This document shows, one piece after another, positions 1 to 7,680 of a DNA stretch of 64,000 nucleotides. The position numbers were made by a program, and so were the translations under genes. The stretch comes from Chitinophagales bacterium (GTDB lineage: Bacteria; Bacteroidota; Bacteroidia; Chitinophagales; UBA2359), in the NCBI GenBank assembly GCA_041392475.1, contig JAWKLZ010000002.1, positions 2,054,501 to 2,118,500 of the forward strand. Reading direction: 5' to 3'. Within the stretch, counting starts at the first letter, position 1; each line of letters starts with the position of its first letter. The notes below the pieces were generated by a model. That model saw only the letters and a list, made by a program, of their open reading frames with translations, made no database searches and was not told where the DNA came from.

Positions 1-8
1 TACCTTTG
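1..8 (+). promoter_or_regulatory. -7 box of the hscA promoter
   Basis: TACCTTTG matches the Bacteroidota -7 consensus TAnnTTTG and lies 40 nt before the hscA start codon. The -33 element falls outside the window, so only half of the promoter is visible. A weak CTTTG/CAAAG inverted repeat follows it. Confidence 0.55.
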
Positions 9-48
9 TATCTCAAACAAAGTAAACGACAAAACTGTTATAGGCAAC

Positions 49-1932
49 ATGGCAAAAATATCCATCAACATAAAGCAAGGTACACTACTCGAAAACGAAT
101 CGGCTCAGAAAGACATCATTGTGGGCATTGACTTAGGCACGACCAATAGTTTGGTTGCTTACATAGACACCGAAAGCGGCAATGCAGTAGCGGTGAAAGA
201 CAAAGGCGGTAACAACAAATTGGTTCCTTCCATTGTACATTTCAATATGGATAATGATGGAATCTTAGTCGGCAATGATGCCAAAGATTTCTTGGTGACA
301 CAGCCCGAAAATACCATTTATTCGGTCAAACGATTGATGGGAAAATCTTTTCAAGACCTCAAAGAACATAGTGATTATTTTGGTTATCAAGTGATTGACG
401 ATGATACCGAGAGTTTGGCGAAAATTCGGGTAAACAACCGATTTTACACCCCCATTGAATTGTCTTCACTCATTTTGAAGCAATTGAAACACCGAGTCGA
501 ACAGGCTTTGAATCAAGATGTTACCAAAGCAGTGATTACTGTTCCCGCTTACTTCAATGATTCCCAACGTCAAGCTACAAGAGATGCGGGGAAATTGGCA
601 GGTTTGGAGGTGTTGCGGATTGTGAACGAACCAACGGCTGCAAGTTTGGCGTATGGCATCGGATTGAAGCAAGGAGAGGAAAAAACCATTGCAGTCTACG
701 ACTTGGGTGGAGGTACCTTTGACATTTCTATTTTGAGCATTGATAACGGTATTTTTGAAGTGTTGTCCACCAATGGAGATACTTTTTTGGGCGGTGACGA
801 TTTTGATCGAGCCATCATTGATTATTGGATTACTGAAAATGGACTGGATGCTGCTGCATTGAAGGACGACAAAAAAGCCATGCAAACGCTTCGATTGCAG
901 GCAGAAAGTGCGAAAATTGAATTGAGTACGATAGACGGTGGACGGTGGACGGCAGACGAAAATGAGCCGCAATTGGAGTTGTCTCGCAGCAAATTTGAAG
1001 AGTTGATTCAGCCTTTGGTGGATAAGACTTTGGTGAGCTGCAAAAAGGCTTTGGCGGATGCTGATTTGACCATTGAAGCGATTGATGAAGTGGTTTTGGT
1101 GGGTGGTTCTACGAGAGTTCCTTTAGTGAAAGAAGCAGTGGGTGATTTTTTCGGTAGAACGCCACACGATGATTTGAACCCAGATGAAGTTGTTGCTTTG
1201 GGTGCTGCCGTTCAAGCGGATATTTTGGCGGGCAATCAAAAAGATATGTTGTTGATTGACATTACGCCTTTGTCTTTGGGTATAGAAACGATGGGTGGTT
1301 TGATGGATGTGATCATTCCCCGCAATTCGAAATTACCGATTAAGGCGGGTCGCCAATACACAACGCAGATTGACGGTCAAAGTGGTATGCGGATTACGGT
1401 TTATCAGGGTGAACGGGATTTGGTAAGCGACAACAGAAAATTGGGTGAATTTCACCTAACAGGTATTCCTGGAATGCCTGCGGGGATGCCGAAAATTGAC
1501 ATTAGTTTCGTGCTTGATGCAGATGGGATTACGAGGGTTCGTGCCAAAGAATTACGATCGGGAGTGGAGCAAAGCATTGAAGTGAAGCCGAGTTATGGTT
1601 TGAGTGAGGAGGAAATGTCGAAAATGTTGTTGGATTCTATTCAAAATGCTCAGTCAGATATGCAGGTGAGGGCATTGCAAGAGGCACTCAACGAGGCTAA
1701 TAGTATGATTAGAAGCGTAGAGCGTTTTATCCAAAAAAATAGTGATTTGCTTGATGGTTCTGAAATGGAAGGCACAAACGAACTTTTGAATACTTTGAAG
1801 GAAAGTTTGGCTTCTAAGGACAAGGATTTGATTCACCAACACATTGAAGCCCTCAATGATTTTACCCGACCTTTTGCAGAACGGGTGATGGATCAGGCGA
1901 TTGCAGTGGCGATGAAAGGTAAGAAGATTTGA
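49..1932 (+). CDS. hscA: Fe-S assembly Hsp70 chaperone HscA
   Basis: This is an Hsp70-family ATPase of 627 residues, close to the length of E. coli HscA (616) and shorter at the C-terminus than DnaK. The ATPase phosphate-1 motif GIDLGTTNS is near residues 27-35, and DLGGGTFD and VGGSTRVPLV follow. A run such as SVKRLMGKS, the GGLMDVIIPRN block of the substrate domain and the ending MDQAIAVAMKG resemble HscA more than DnaK. HscA helps move Fe-S clusters from IscU to apo-proteins with the co-chaperone HscB. No hscB is present in the window. iscS, iscU and iscA lie about 10 kb downstream, and IscU carries the LPPVK motif known to bind HscA. A micro-repeat of GGTGGAC units lies in frame around positions 933-957. 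A DnaK paralogue is the alternative, but I think it less likely. Confidence 0.9.
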   Translation: MAKISINIKQGTLLENESAQKDIIVGIDLGTTNSLVAYIDTESGNAVAVKDKGGNNKLVPSIVHFNMDNDGILVGNDAKDFLVTQPENTIYSVKRLMGKSFQDLKEHSDYFGYQVIDDDTESLAKIRVNNRFYTPIELSSLILKQLKHRVEQALNQDVTKAVITVPAYFNDSQRQATRDAGKLAGLEVLRIVNEPTAASLAYGIGLKQGEEKTIAVYDLGGGTFDISILSIDNGIFEVLSTNGDTFLGGDDFDRAIIDYWITENGLDAAALKDDKKAMQTLRLQAESAKIELSTIDGGRWTADENEPQLELSRSKFEELIQPLVDKTLVSCKKALADADLTIEAIDEVVLVGGSTRVPLVKEAVGDFFGRTPHDDLNPDEVVALGAAVQADILAGNQKDMLLIDITPLSLGIETMGGLMDVIIPRNSKLPIKAGRQYTTQIDGQSGMRITVYQGERDLVSDNRKLGEFHLTGIPGMPAGMPKIDISFVLDADGITRVRAKELRSGVEQSIEVKPSYGLSEEEMSKMLLDSIQNAQSDMQVRALQEALNEANSMIRSVERFIQKNSDLLDGSEMEGTNELLNTLKESLASKDKDLIHQHIEALNDFTRPFAERVMDQAIAVAMKGKKI

Positions 1933-2300
1933 TTGGACGAAAGAATATCGTTACATTGCAATATAATAATAATTTTTGCATTAAAAAACAAGACAATATT
2001 CATTTCCTTTTTTGTGCAAAAAACGAAATTCACACCTATTCCTGCTTTTTAAGAGAACCTTTTTTGCAGGTTGGTGATTCAAACACGCCTCCATTTTGCA
2101 TCAAATATTCTTTCATCTATTTCTCCTTTGCTAAGATTAGCTGAGTCCATGTTTATTCTATCTGCAAGTTGCGGAAGTGTGAATGGTTTCTAAATTCTCA
2201 CACGCCTAATAAATTTACCAAACCACCAAAAGATTTTTGATTTTTTGGGGTCTAATAAGCAGGTAAGATATTTTACCCTACTCCTAAAATACATTCCACA
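1933..2300. other. Intergenic region without a convincing gene
   Basis: These 368 nt between hscA and the YHYH gene are AT-rich. A 71-codon open frame overlapping the hscA stop has no recognisable motif and I do not accept it as a gene. A TAATTTTTG string near 1970-1978 resembles a -7 box with one extra spacer base. Short inverted repeats are present (GTGTGA/TCACAC at 2177-2203, and CCAAAA/TTTTGG near 2226-2250). None is a clear terminator. Confidence 0.5.
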
Positions 2301-3326
2301 ATGAAAAAATTACATTGGTTTCCCAAGACTTTAGGCGTGTTATTTATTGCAGGTATTTTACTAATTTCTGTTGCTTATACCTTCAAAATCACCCAACACT
2401 ACAAACTCTCTGCATTTCAGCAAATAACGGGCGATCACTACCTCATTCACCTCGATGCACAAGAATGTGGGATAGACATTGAAGGCAAATTGAAGCAAAA
2501 AAGCCTCTACGAAGAAACGATAGATGAAGCGCAAGACAAACGAATCATTCACATCAATGGCATTGCTAGCCATCACGTTGGCGAATTTCCGAATGAGGGC
2601 AACCCAAACACAATTCACGAACACGAATGGACTTTTTCGGTGCCGCTACACCCCAAAATGGCTGCTCAAACGACCAGTGGAAAAGGTTTTGATACAGGCG
2701 TATTGTTCAGTGGTGTCACCATTGACCCTTTCACGGGCGAATTTTTTATTGCTTCAAACGGACTCACCAACCACGAATGGAACATCACCACCTTAAACTC
2801 ACTCGAAAATTTGGGCTTGGACTGCAACAATGCCCACGTCCAACCCGGCGGTAAATACCACTATCACGGCACTCCTTCTGCATACCTTCAAGAATTGGGG
2901 GCAGACGGTTTGGCAATGCTGAAAGTGGGCTATGCGGCGGATGGATTTCCGATTTACTACAAATATGGCTACAATGAGAACGGTGAATTGGTGGCGAATG
3001 AAAGTGGTTATCACCTCAAAAAAGGCCTCCGCCCTGGTGATGGAAAATCTGCTCCCGATGGTCATTTCAATGGGCTGTACTTCAATGACTATGAATACAT
3101 AGAAGGCACATCTGCTTTGGATGCCTGCAATGGAAGATGGGGTAGAACGCCCGAAAATGAAAAGGAATATTACTATCTGATTACCGACAATTTCCCTTCT
3201 GTTCCCTTGTGTTTTGCGGGTACACCGAGCCGAGAACTTCAAAAACAGAGACCGCCAGTAGGAAGAGCGGAACGTCCGCCGCATCCTCCAAAGAGCGGAG
3301 AAAGGCATCCGCATCCACGTTTTTAG
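2301..3326 (+). CDS. YHYH-domain protein, membrane-anchored or exported
   Basis: This 341-residue protein has an N-terminal hydrophobic segment (about residues 12-28) without an obvious cleavage site, so it may be a signal anchor. The centre carries the tandem His/Tyr motif HVQPGGKYHYHGTP, typical of the YHYH family. It is followed by GYAADGFPIYYKYGY and DGHFNGLYFNDYEY. The family is common in secreted proteins of marine and planctomycete-type bacteria and its biochemical role is not established; the histidines suggest metal binding, which is inference. The last 25 residues are rich in Pro, His and Arg and look like a disordered tail. It is transcribed alone. Confidence 0.75.
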   Translation: MKKLHWFPKTLGVLFIAGILLISVAYTFKITQHYKLSAFQQITGDHYLIHLDAQECGIDIEGKLKQKSLYEETIDEAQDKRIIHINGIASHHVGEFPNEGNPNTIHEHEWTFSVPLHPKMAAQTTSGKGFDTGVLFSGVTIDPFTGEFFIASNGLTNHEWNITTLNSLENLGLDCNNAHVQPGGKYHYHGTPSAYLQELGADGLAMLKVGYAADGFPIYYKYGYNENGELVANESGYHLKKGLRPGDGKSAPDGHFNGLYFNDYEYIEGTSALDACNGRWGRTPENEKEYYYLITDNFPSVPLCFAGTPSRELQKQRPPVGRAERPPHPPKSGERHPHPRF

Positions 3327-3682
3327 GGAATTTGTTTCCAAAAAGAACCTCAATTGTACTCTACAAACTCCTCAATACAATACAAGGCTATCCTACTTCA
3401 ACAATCCTTCCTACAACTCAAACAAAAAATCTATCCGATTACACTCATTCACAAAGAATTATGAGTGAAAAATGGTCGTATTTTTCAGCAGCATCGCTGC
3501 GGCTCTGTTTGTAGAACGGTTCTAAAACATTCAGCTAAGGGGCGTAGCCTCGACACCAAAAAGCCGAAACTACGCTCCTAATGAATCAAATCCAAGCTAT
3601 TTTTCTACACATCTGGGATTTTGATGAAATCGGAATAGGATCTTGACTACGCCCTTCTTAAATGTCAATATTCCATTCTCAA
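3327..3682. other. Intergenic region with a repeat-like palindromic segment
   Basis: These 356 nt lie between the 3' ends of the YHYH gene and the convergent DUF3857-like gene. No gene is supported. The first 150 nt are low-information and AT-rich. The rest holds a GC-richer segment with nested inverted repeats, listed separately at 3508-3611. Confidence 0.5.
3508..3611. repeat. Palindromic intergenic repeat-like element
   Basis: The segment is bounded by TTTGTAGAA (3508-3516) and a near-inverse TTCTACACA (3603-3611). Inside it a GGGGCGTAG arm (3539-3547) pairs with CTACGCTCC (3570-3578), with one G-U pair. Its composition is more GC-rich than the flanks. A piece of the same end sequence (TTTTTCTACAAACATTG) reappears near 7490 before the T9SS gene. 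The layout suggests a degenerate copy of a dispersed intergenic repeat. Copy number cannot be seen here. Confidence 0.4.
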
Positions 3683-5989
3683 TCACTTCACCCTCACCAA
3701 AATCCTCGCTGCCTCCACCTCCTTCATCGCCCCATAAATCAATGCCACCTCGTCCGCCTTTTTTGGCAACACTTGGTCGGTTTTCACCGTCAAATCCGAG
3801 CGAATCAGCAGCGTATAATCATCCTTTTGTTCGATACTGAAAATGTATTTCGCAAAATCATTCTCCAAAATCAAAGGTAAATCTTTGAAGGGTTTGATAG
3901 CGATAGGCTGCTCAAATTCAATCTGATAGGTGTAGGTATCTCTCCCTATAAAATCGGGATAATACGGCAAATCTCGATTTTTGGCTTCAAAACCATCGTG
4001 GTAAATATGATAGACCCATTTGTAAAGGTTCAGCTCAAAAGAAGTGTCCGAAACGGCGGTAATGAGGTTGGGTACGGTATAATCACACAAAGCCGTAGCC
4101 TTGAAAGGATAGACAGGTTCGTATTCCGTTTTTTGTCGATGGATTTTTGCATTTTCGTTTAAGTCGCTGATGTGGTGACTGTAGCGTTCATTGACGCTCG
4201 AATCAATGGCTTCGTATTGGTAAAAACCCCGCATCATGGTCGAATACTGCCCCGAAAGATTCACATCCGCTTCAAAGTGAACCAAAGTTGTTTCTAAGTC
4301 CACCTTTGCCAAAACGTGGTTGTAGCGAAAATTGTCCGATGCTTTGTTTTGAGGTGTGGGTTTGAATAAGATGTTTTTGTCGTTTTTATACGAATCCGTC
4401 ATTTGAAAAATATGCAAACCCGAAGCATGTTGCAGGTAAAACGGCAATTCGTTGAGCGCATATCCAAAACGGTCTTTTTTGGGATACACATAGTGCATAT
4501 TTTTATCAGTTTCCACTGCAAAAAGCTGGTTGTCACCGATAATCGGCAAACAAATATTGGAGTGAATCTCTCCAACCCGTTTGTCGGATAAGTGAACTTG
4601 GTAGTAATCTTCCTGCAATCGGTTCAAAATGCCTTGGTACAAAGTATTGCGGCTAGCGGTTCTCAATACTTTCAATTTCAGGTATTTCGGCAACGATTCT
4701 CGCTGTGAATCTGTCAGTCCAAAATAATCTTCAGTCGAAAAAGTGCGGTAAGGACTTTGTACCAAACGGTTGTTGAACACACCTCGGTACAAAACATTGC
4801 GGTGCATATCCTGTGTCAATCGCTCTCTCAACGATTCGGGTAGTTTGCCAATCCGCATATCTGTATTCGCATAATGATCTACATCTTGCTGATATCCAAA
4901 CTCATCTGTGATGGCGGTATGAATGGAATACAATTTTTCAAGTGGATTTTTCTGAGAATATCCGCCTCCAAAATCCTTGTAAAAATTGTCGAGCATCCAC
5001 TCTTTTCGGTTGATGGTGAAACCTCCAATACTGCGCTCATTGTACTTCCTAAAACCAATTAGTTCCTTGGTAAAATACCGCCAAGTATAGGGTTTGTATC
5101 GGGTAATGTGGTCGTTGTTCCAATCACCAAAGGCTTTGTTGTGTACATAAAAAGTGATGTGTGGCAAATCTCGATATAGCCGAGTGCCTACTTCCCCCGT
5201 ACAGCCCTCCAAATTTTGCAATTTCCATTGGCGGCTTGTCCAATAGGGTTTTTCTTGGTCTTTGATGAGCGTATTCGGCTCTGTGTCATTGGTGTAGTCA
5301 AATACCATCACCATGCGACTAGGGTGGCTGATGGTGAGTTCAAAACTTTGTTTGGGTAAAAAACTATGAAAAAATTGCCGCCTCCAATCAAAGATAAAAG
5401 GCAGGTAATACAAATAGGAAATTTCTATAATGTCACCTGCTTCAATGCTGTTTTTGGGCAATTCAAAATGATATGCGTAGGCTTTCCATTCCTGCAGATC
5501 GAATTTAAGTTGTTCGCTTTCAACTCTATGATTAGTCTGCAACAACTCAACGCTGCCATTTGGTTTGAGGATTCGAGCTTCAAAATACAAGATTTCTAAA
5601 TTGAAGTATTTGGGGCGATGGGTTTCTGCACGTTCAGCCATCGGCAAGTCGGCGTATTCATAACTTGGGTCAATGTTTTCAGGCAAACTGATGGTCGAAT
5701 GTTGGTCAATTCCCGCTTGTGTCGCAAAATAAATCTTTTTGTTACAATGAAACAAGGTAGTGTTTTCTTGGTCGTTCATTTTCCATGACACTGCTTCCTT
5801 CAAGATTACCGCATCTTCATCTGCAAAAATAGGTTCAATATCAGCCGAATAAATAGGATTTGTTTCCCAGTCTGGCGGTATTTTTTTCTTCAAAAATTGC
5901 AGGTTTTGGGCATTCATTGAAGTAAAAGAAAAGATTACCCATATCAGTAGGAGGTAGGAGAAAATGGAAGGTAGGGGTTTGTGAATCAT
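3683..5989 (-). CDS. Secreted DUF3857-like protein of unknown role
   Basis: This 768-residue protein starts with a signal peptide (hydrophobic stretch LLLIWVIFSFTSMNAQ, cleavage near residue 27). The first 200 residues (a cell-surface-type domain with LEILYFEARILKPNGSVE and GDIIEISYLYYLPF) resemble the DUF3857 domain of Bacteroidota. That domain is usually followed by a transglutaminase-like domain. In the middle region I do not see a clear Cys-His-Asp transglutaminase triad, so any such domain is diverged or inactive. It most likely acts in the periplasm or at the outer surface. It stands alone, divergent from the thioredoxin lipoprotein gene. The family call is moderate; the function is unknown. 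Confidence 0.6.
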   Translation of the reverse strand: MIHKPLPSIFSYLLLIWVIFSFTSMNAQNLQFLKKKIPPDWETNPIYSADIEPIFADEDAVILKEAVSWKMNDQENTTLFHCNKKIYFATQAGIDQHSTISLPENIDPSYEYADLPMAERAETHRPKYFNLEILYFEARILKPNGSVELLQTNHRVESEQLKFDLQEWKAYAYHFELPKNSIEAGDIIEISYLYYLPFIFDWRRQFFHSFLPKQSFELTISHPSRMVMVFDYTNDTEPNTLIKDQEKPYWTSRQWKLQNLEGCTGEVGTRLYRDLPHITFYVHNKAFGDWNNDHITRYKPYTWRYFTKELIGFRKYNERSIGGFTINRKEWMLDNFYKDFGGGYSQKNPLEKLYSIHTAITDEFGYQQDVDHYANTDMRIGKLPESLRERLTQDMHRNVLYRGVFNNRLVQSPYRTFSTEDYFGLTDSQRESLPKYLKLKVLRTASRNTLYQGILNRLQEDYYQVHLSDKRVGEIHSNICLPIIGDNQLFAVETDKNMHYVYPKKDRFGYALNELPFYLQHASGLHIFQMTDSYKNDKNILFKPTPQNKASDNFRYNHVLAKVDLETTLVHFEADVNLSGQYSTMMRGFYQYEAIDSSVNERYSHHISDLNENAKIHRQKTEYEPVYPFKATALCDYTVPNLITAVSDTSFELNLYKWVYHIYHDGFEAKNRDLPYYPDFIGRDTYTYQIEFEQPIAIKPFKDLPLILENDFAKYIFSIEQKDDYTLLIRSDLTVKTDQVLPKKADEVALIYGAMKEVEAARILVRVK

Positions 5990-6123
5990 AGCGTTGTTTT
6001 TTGCATTTAAAAATAAACAATTTTGCAGAGAAATGAGAAAGTATCTATGGGTTTGAAAGTGAATGGCTATCTTTCAGACATTCTTTTCTTATTTTTAGGG
6101 TAAAATCATAAACCAAAATACAC

Positions 6124-6696
6124 ATGAAAATGAAATTAATTTGTTGCCCCATTTTCTTCCTGCTCATCCTTTTCTCCCTTCAAAGTTGCAACAATTCGTC
6201 TATCAAAGCCCTGCAAAAGGCGAAAGCAGTAGAGCTGGCAGCAGATGACAAAGGCTATCACGTCAAAATTGGCGAAAAAGCACCCGATTTTGAGATGACC
6301 TTAGCCGACGGAACGACTACTTCAATGGAGGAATTGAAGGGGAAAGTGGTCATGCTGCAATTTACGGCAAGTTGGTGTGTTGTGTGTCGTCAAGAGATGC
6401 CGCATATTGAGAAAGAGATTTGGCAAGCGCATCAAAATAAAGATTTGGTAGTCATTGGAATAGATAGAGATGAACCGCTCGGAACGGTACAAAAATTTGC
6501 AGACCAGATGAAGATTACCTACCCCTTAGCACTCGACCCAAATGCAGACATTTTTGGCTTGTTTGCCTCCAAAAAATCAGGCGTTACCCGCAATGTAGTG
6601 GTAGATAAAAAGGGAAACATCGCCTTTTTGACGAGGCTGTACAATGAGAAAGAGTTTGGAGAAATGAAAACGGTGATAGAAAGCTTGTTGAAGTAA
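6124..6696 (+). CDS. TlpA/ResA-like lipoprotein thioredoxin
   Basis: This 190-residue protein begins with a lipoprotein signal (lipobox LQSC, modified Cys22) and continues as an AhpC/TSA-TlpA-like thioredoxin fold. The redox motif is WCVVC (Cys85 and Cys88) within FTASWCVVCRQEMPHIEKE. A later VTRNVVVDKKGNIAF carries the region of the cis-proline loop, although a Thr precedes Arg where a Pro often stands. It probably acts as a periplasmic thiol-disulfide oxidoreductase, for example in cytochrome maturation or oxidative-stress repair. The partner is unknown. It stands alone and is followed by a 77-nt inverted-repeat element. Confidence 0.85.
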   Translation: MKMKLICCPIFFLLILFSLQSCNNSSIKALQKAKAVELAADDKGYHVKIGEKAPDFEMTLADGTTTSMEELKGKVVMLQFTASWCVVCRQEMPHIEKEIWQAHQNKDLVVIGIDRDEPLGTVQKFADQMKITYPLALDPNADIFGLFASKKSGVTRNVVVDKKGNIAFLTRLYNEKEFGEMKTVIESLLK

Positions 6697-6714
6697 CTTT
6701 TTTTTCTTGAAGGG

Positions 6715-6791
6715 AGACTTTGGAAGTTTTCTTTTGAGAGCATACTGGTTTTCAAACATCCCATATTTTTCAGGCTAAACTTCCAAAGTCT
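6715..6791. repeat. 77-nt inverted-repeat element, copy A
   Basis: AGACTTTGGAAGTTT (6715-6729) is a perfect 15-bp inverted repeat of AAACTTCCAAAGTCT (6777-6791), with a 47-nt loop. It sits between the convergent thioredoxin and GbsR-like genes. T-rich runs lie on both outer sides, so it may stop transcription in both directions, although the loop is long for a terminator. A diverged element of nearly the same length is found before iscU (12953-13027). Confidence 0.6.
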
Positions 6792-6832
6792 ATTTTTCAT
6801 TATCAGCCAAACCTGCGTCTGCTACAAAATGC

Positions 6833-7348
6833 TTATTTCTTGTTTACCAACAATTTGACAAACGAATTGACAATCCAATTTTTATCAGAATTGGCTATGG
6901 TGTCCAGTGTTTTGTCGGCAACACTTGAAAATTCGGTGAGGTCGCCAATCATTTTTTTGAAGGCATCGACATCTTCTCCCTCTCCTTCAATTTGTTGCAG
7001 TTCACTCAAAACCGACTGAATCGGAGCCAATTCTCTCTTTTTGCGTTCAGCGATGATTTGTTGGGTAATTTTCCAGATGTCTTTTTCGGCGTAGTAGTAT
7101 TCTTTTCGATGCCCCAATTTGTTTTCCTTTCTGATTAATCCCCAGTCAATCAATGCCCTCAAATTCATGTTGGCATTGCCCATCGAAATTTCCAAGGCTT
7201 CTTTCACCTCCGAAGCGGTCATAGCTTCGGGCGAAACCAGCAACAAAGCATGTACTTGCGCCATTGTGCGGTTGATGCCCCATTTAGAACCCAAAGCACC
7301 CCATGTTTGAACAAATTGTTCCTTACCTTCTTGCAGTGTCATTTTCAT
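6833..7348 (-). CDS. GbsR/MarR-type transcriptional regulator
   Basis: This 171-residue protein has an N-terminal winged helix-turn-helix. INRTMAQVHALLLVSPEAMTASEVKEALEISMGNANMNLRAL spans roughly residues 25-66, with the MGNANMNLRALIDWGL recognition segment typical of the GbsR family. A C-terminal helical part (residues 90-171) would form the dimer. GbsR proteins repress osmoprotectant uptake genes in Bacillus; in Bacteroidota the targets are mostly unknown. No obvious target operon adjoins it. It is followed across a 332-nt gap by the divergent T9SS cargo gene. Confidence 0.8.
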   Translation of the reverse strand: MKMTLQEGKEQFVQTWGALGSKWGINRTMAQVHALLLVSPEAMTASEVKEALEISMGNANMNLRALIDWGLIRKENKLGHRKEYYYAEKDIWKITQQIIAERKKRELAPIQSVLSELQQIEGEGEDVDAFKKMIGDLTEFSSVADKTLDTIANSDKNWIVNSFVKLLVNKK

Positions 7349-7680
7349 TCACAAATTTAATTAACTTTTCAGAAGTTTCAATATTTTTTGAAATTTGGGT
7401 TGGTTCATTCTTTTGACATTAAGTATTTATTTGAAGAATTGTTGAGTAATCACCAAAAAATAACCCACAATCGAAAACTTCTCTGTTTTTCTACAAACAT
7501 TGTCAATAGCTAAATCCCCAATTGGATGCAAAATAAAATATCTGCCGAATATTATTTTAAAATAAAGGATATTCCGAAATATTTATTGGTTAACTTCGTT
7601 TTGAATTTATATAGAATTTCAAATCATTGTTTAAACTTCACTAACCCTATTTTATTAGTTTAAAAATTAATTACTTTAGA
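7349..7680. other. AT-rich divergent intergenic region
   Basis: These 332 nt separate the divergent regulator and T9SS cargo genes and must hold both promoters. A perfect 14-bp AT palindrome (TTATTTTAAAATAA, 7552-7565) and a nearby GGATATTCC lie in the middle. A TACTTTAG string abuts the cargo start codon but is too close to serve as its -7 box. No gene is seen. Confidence 0.45.

Noticed and set aside
1929..2144. 71-codon plus-strand frame overlapping the hscA stop
   Set aside because: No motif, poor composition, and its start overlaps hscA by 4 nt with no sign of coupling to a real protein.
2799..3353. 184-codon minus-strand frame opposite the YHYH gene
   Set aside because: Arg/Phe-rich translation typical of an antisense shadow; the plus-strand frame has clear family motifs.
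7672..7679. TACTTTAG as the -7 box of the T9SS cargo gene
   Set aside because: It ends one base before the start codon, so transcription would begin inside the gene.
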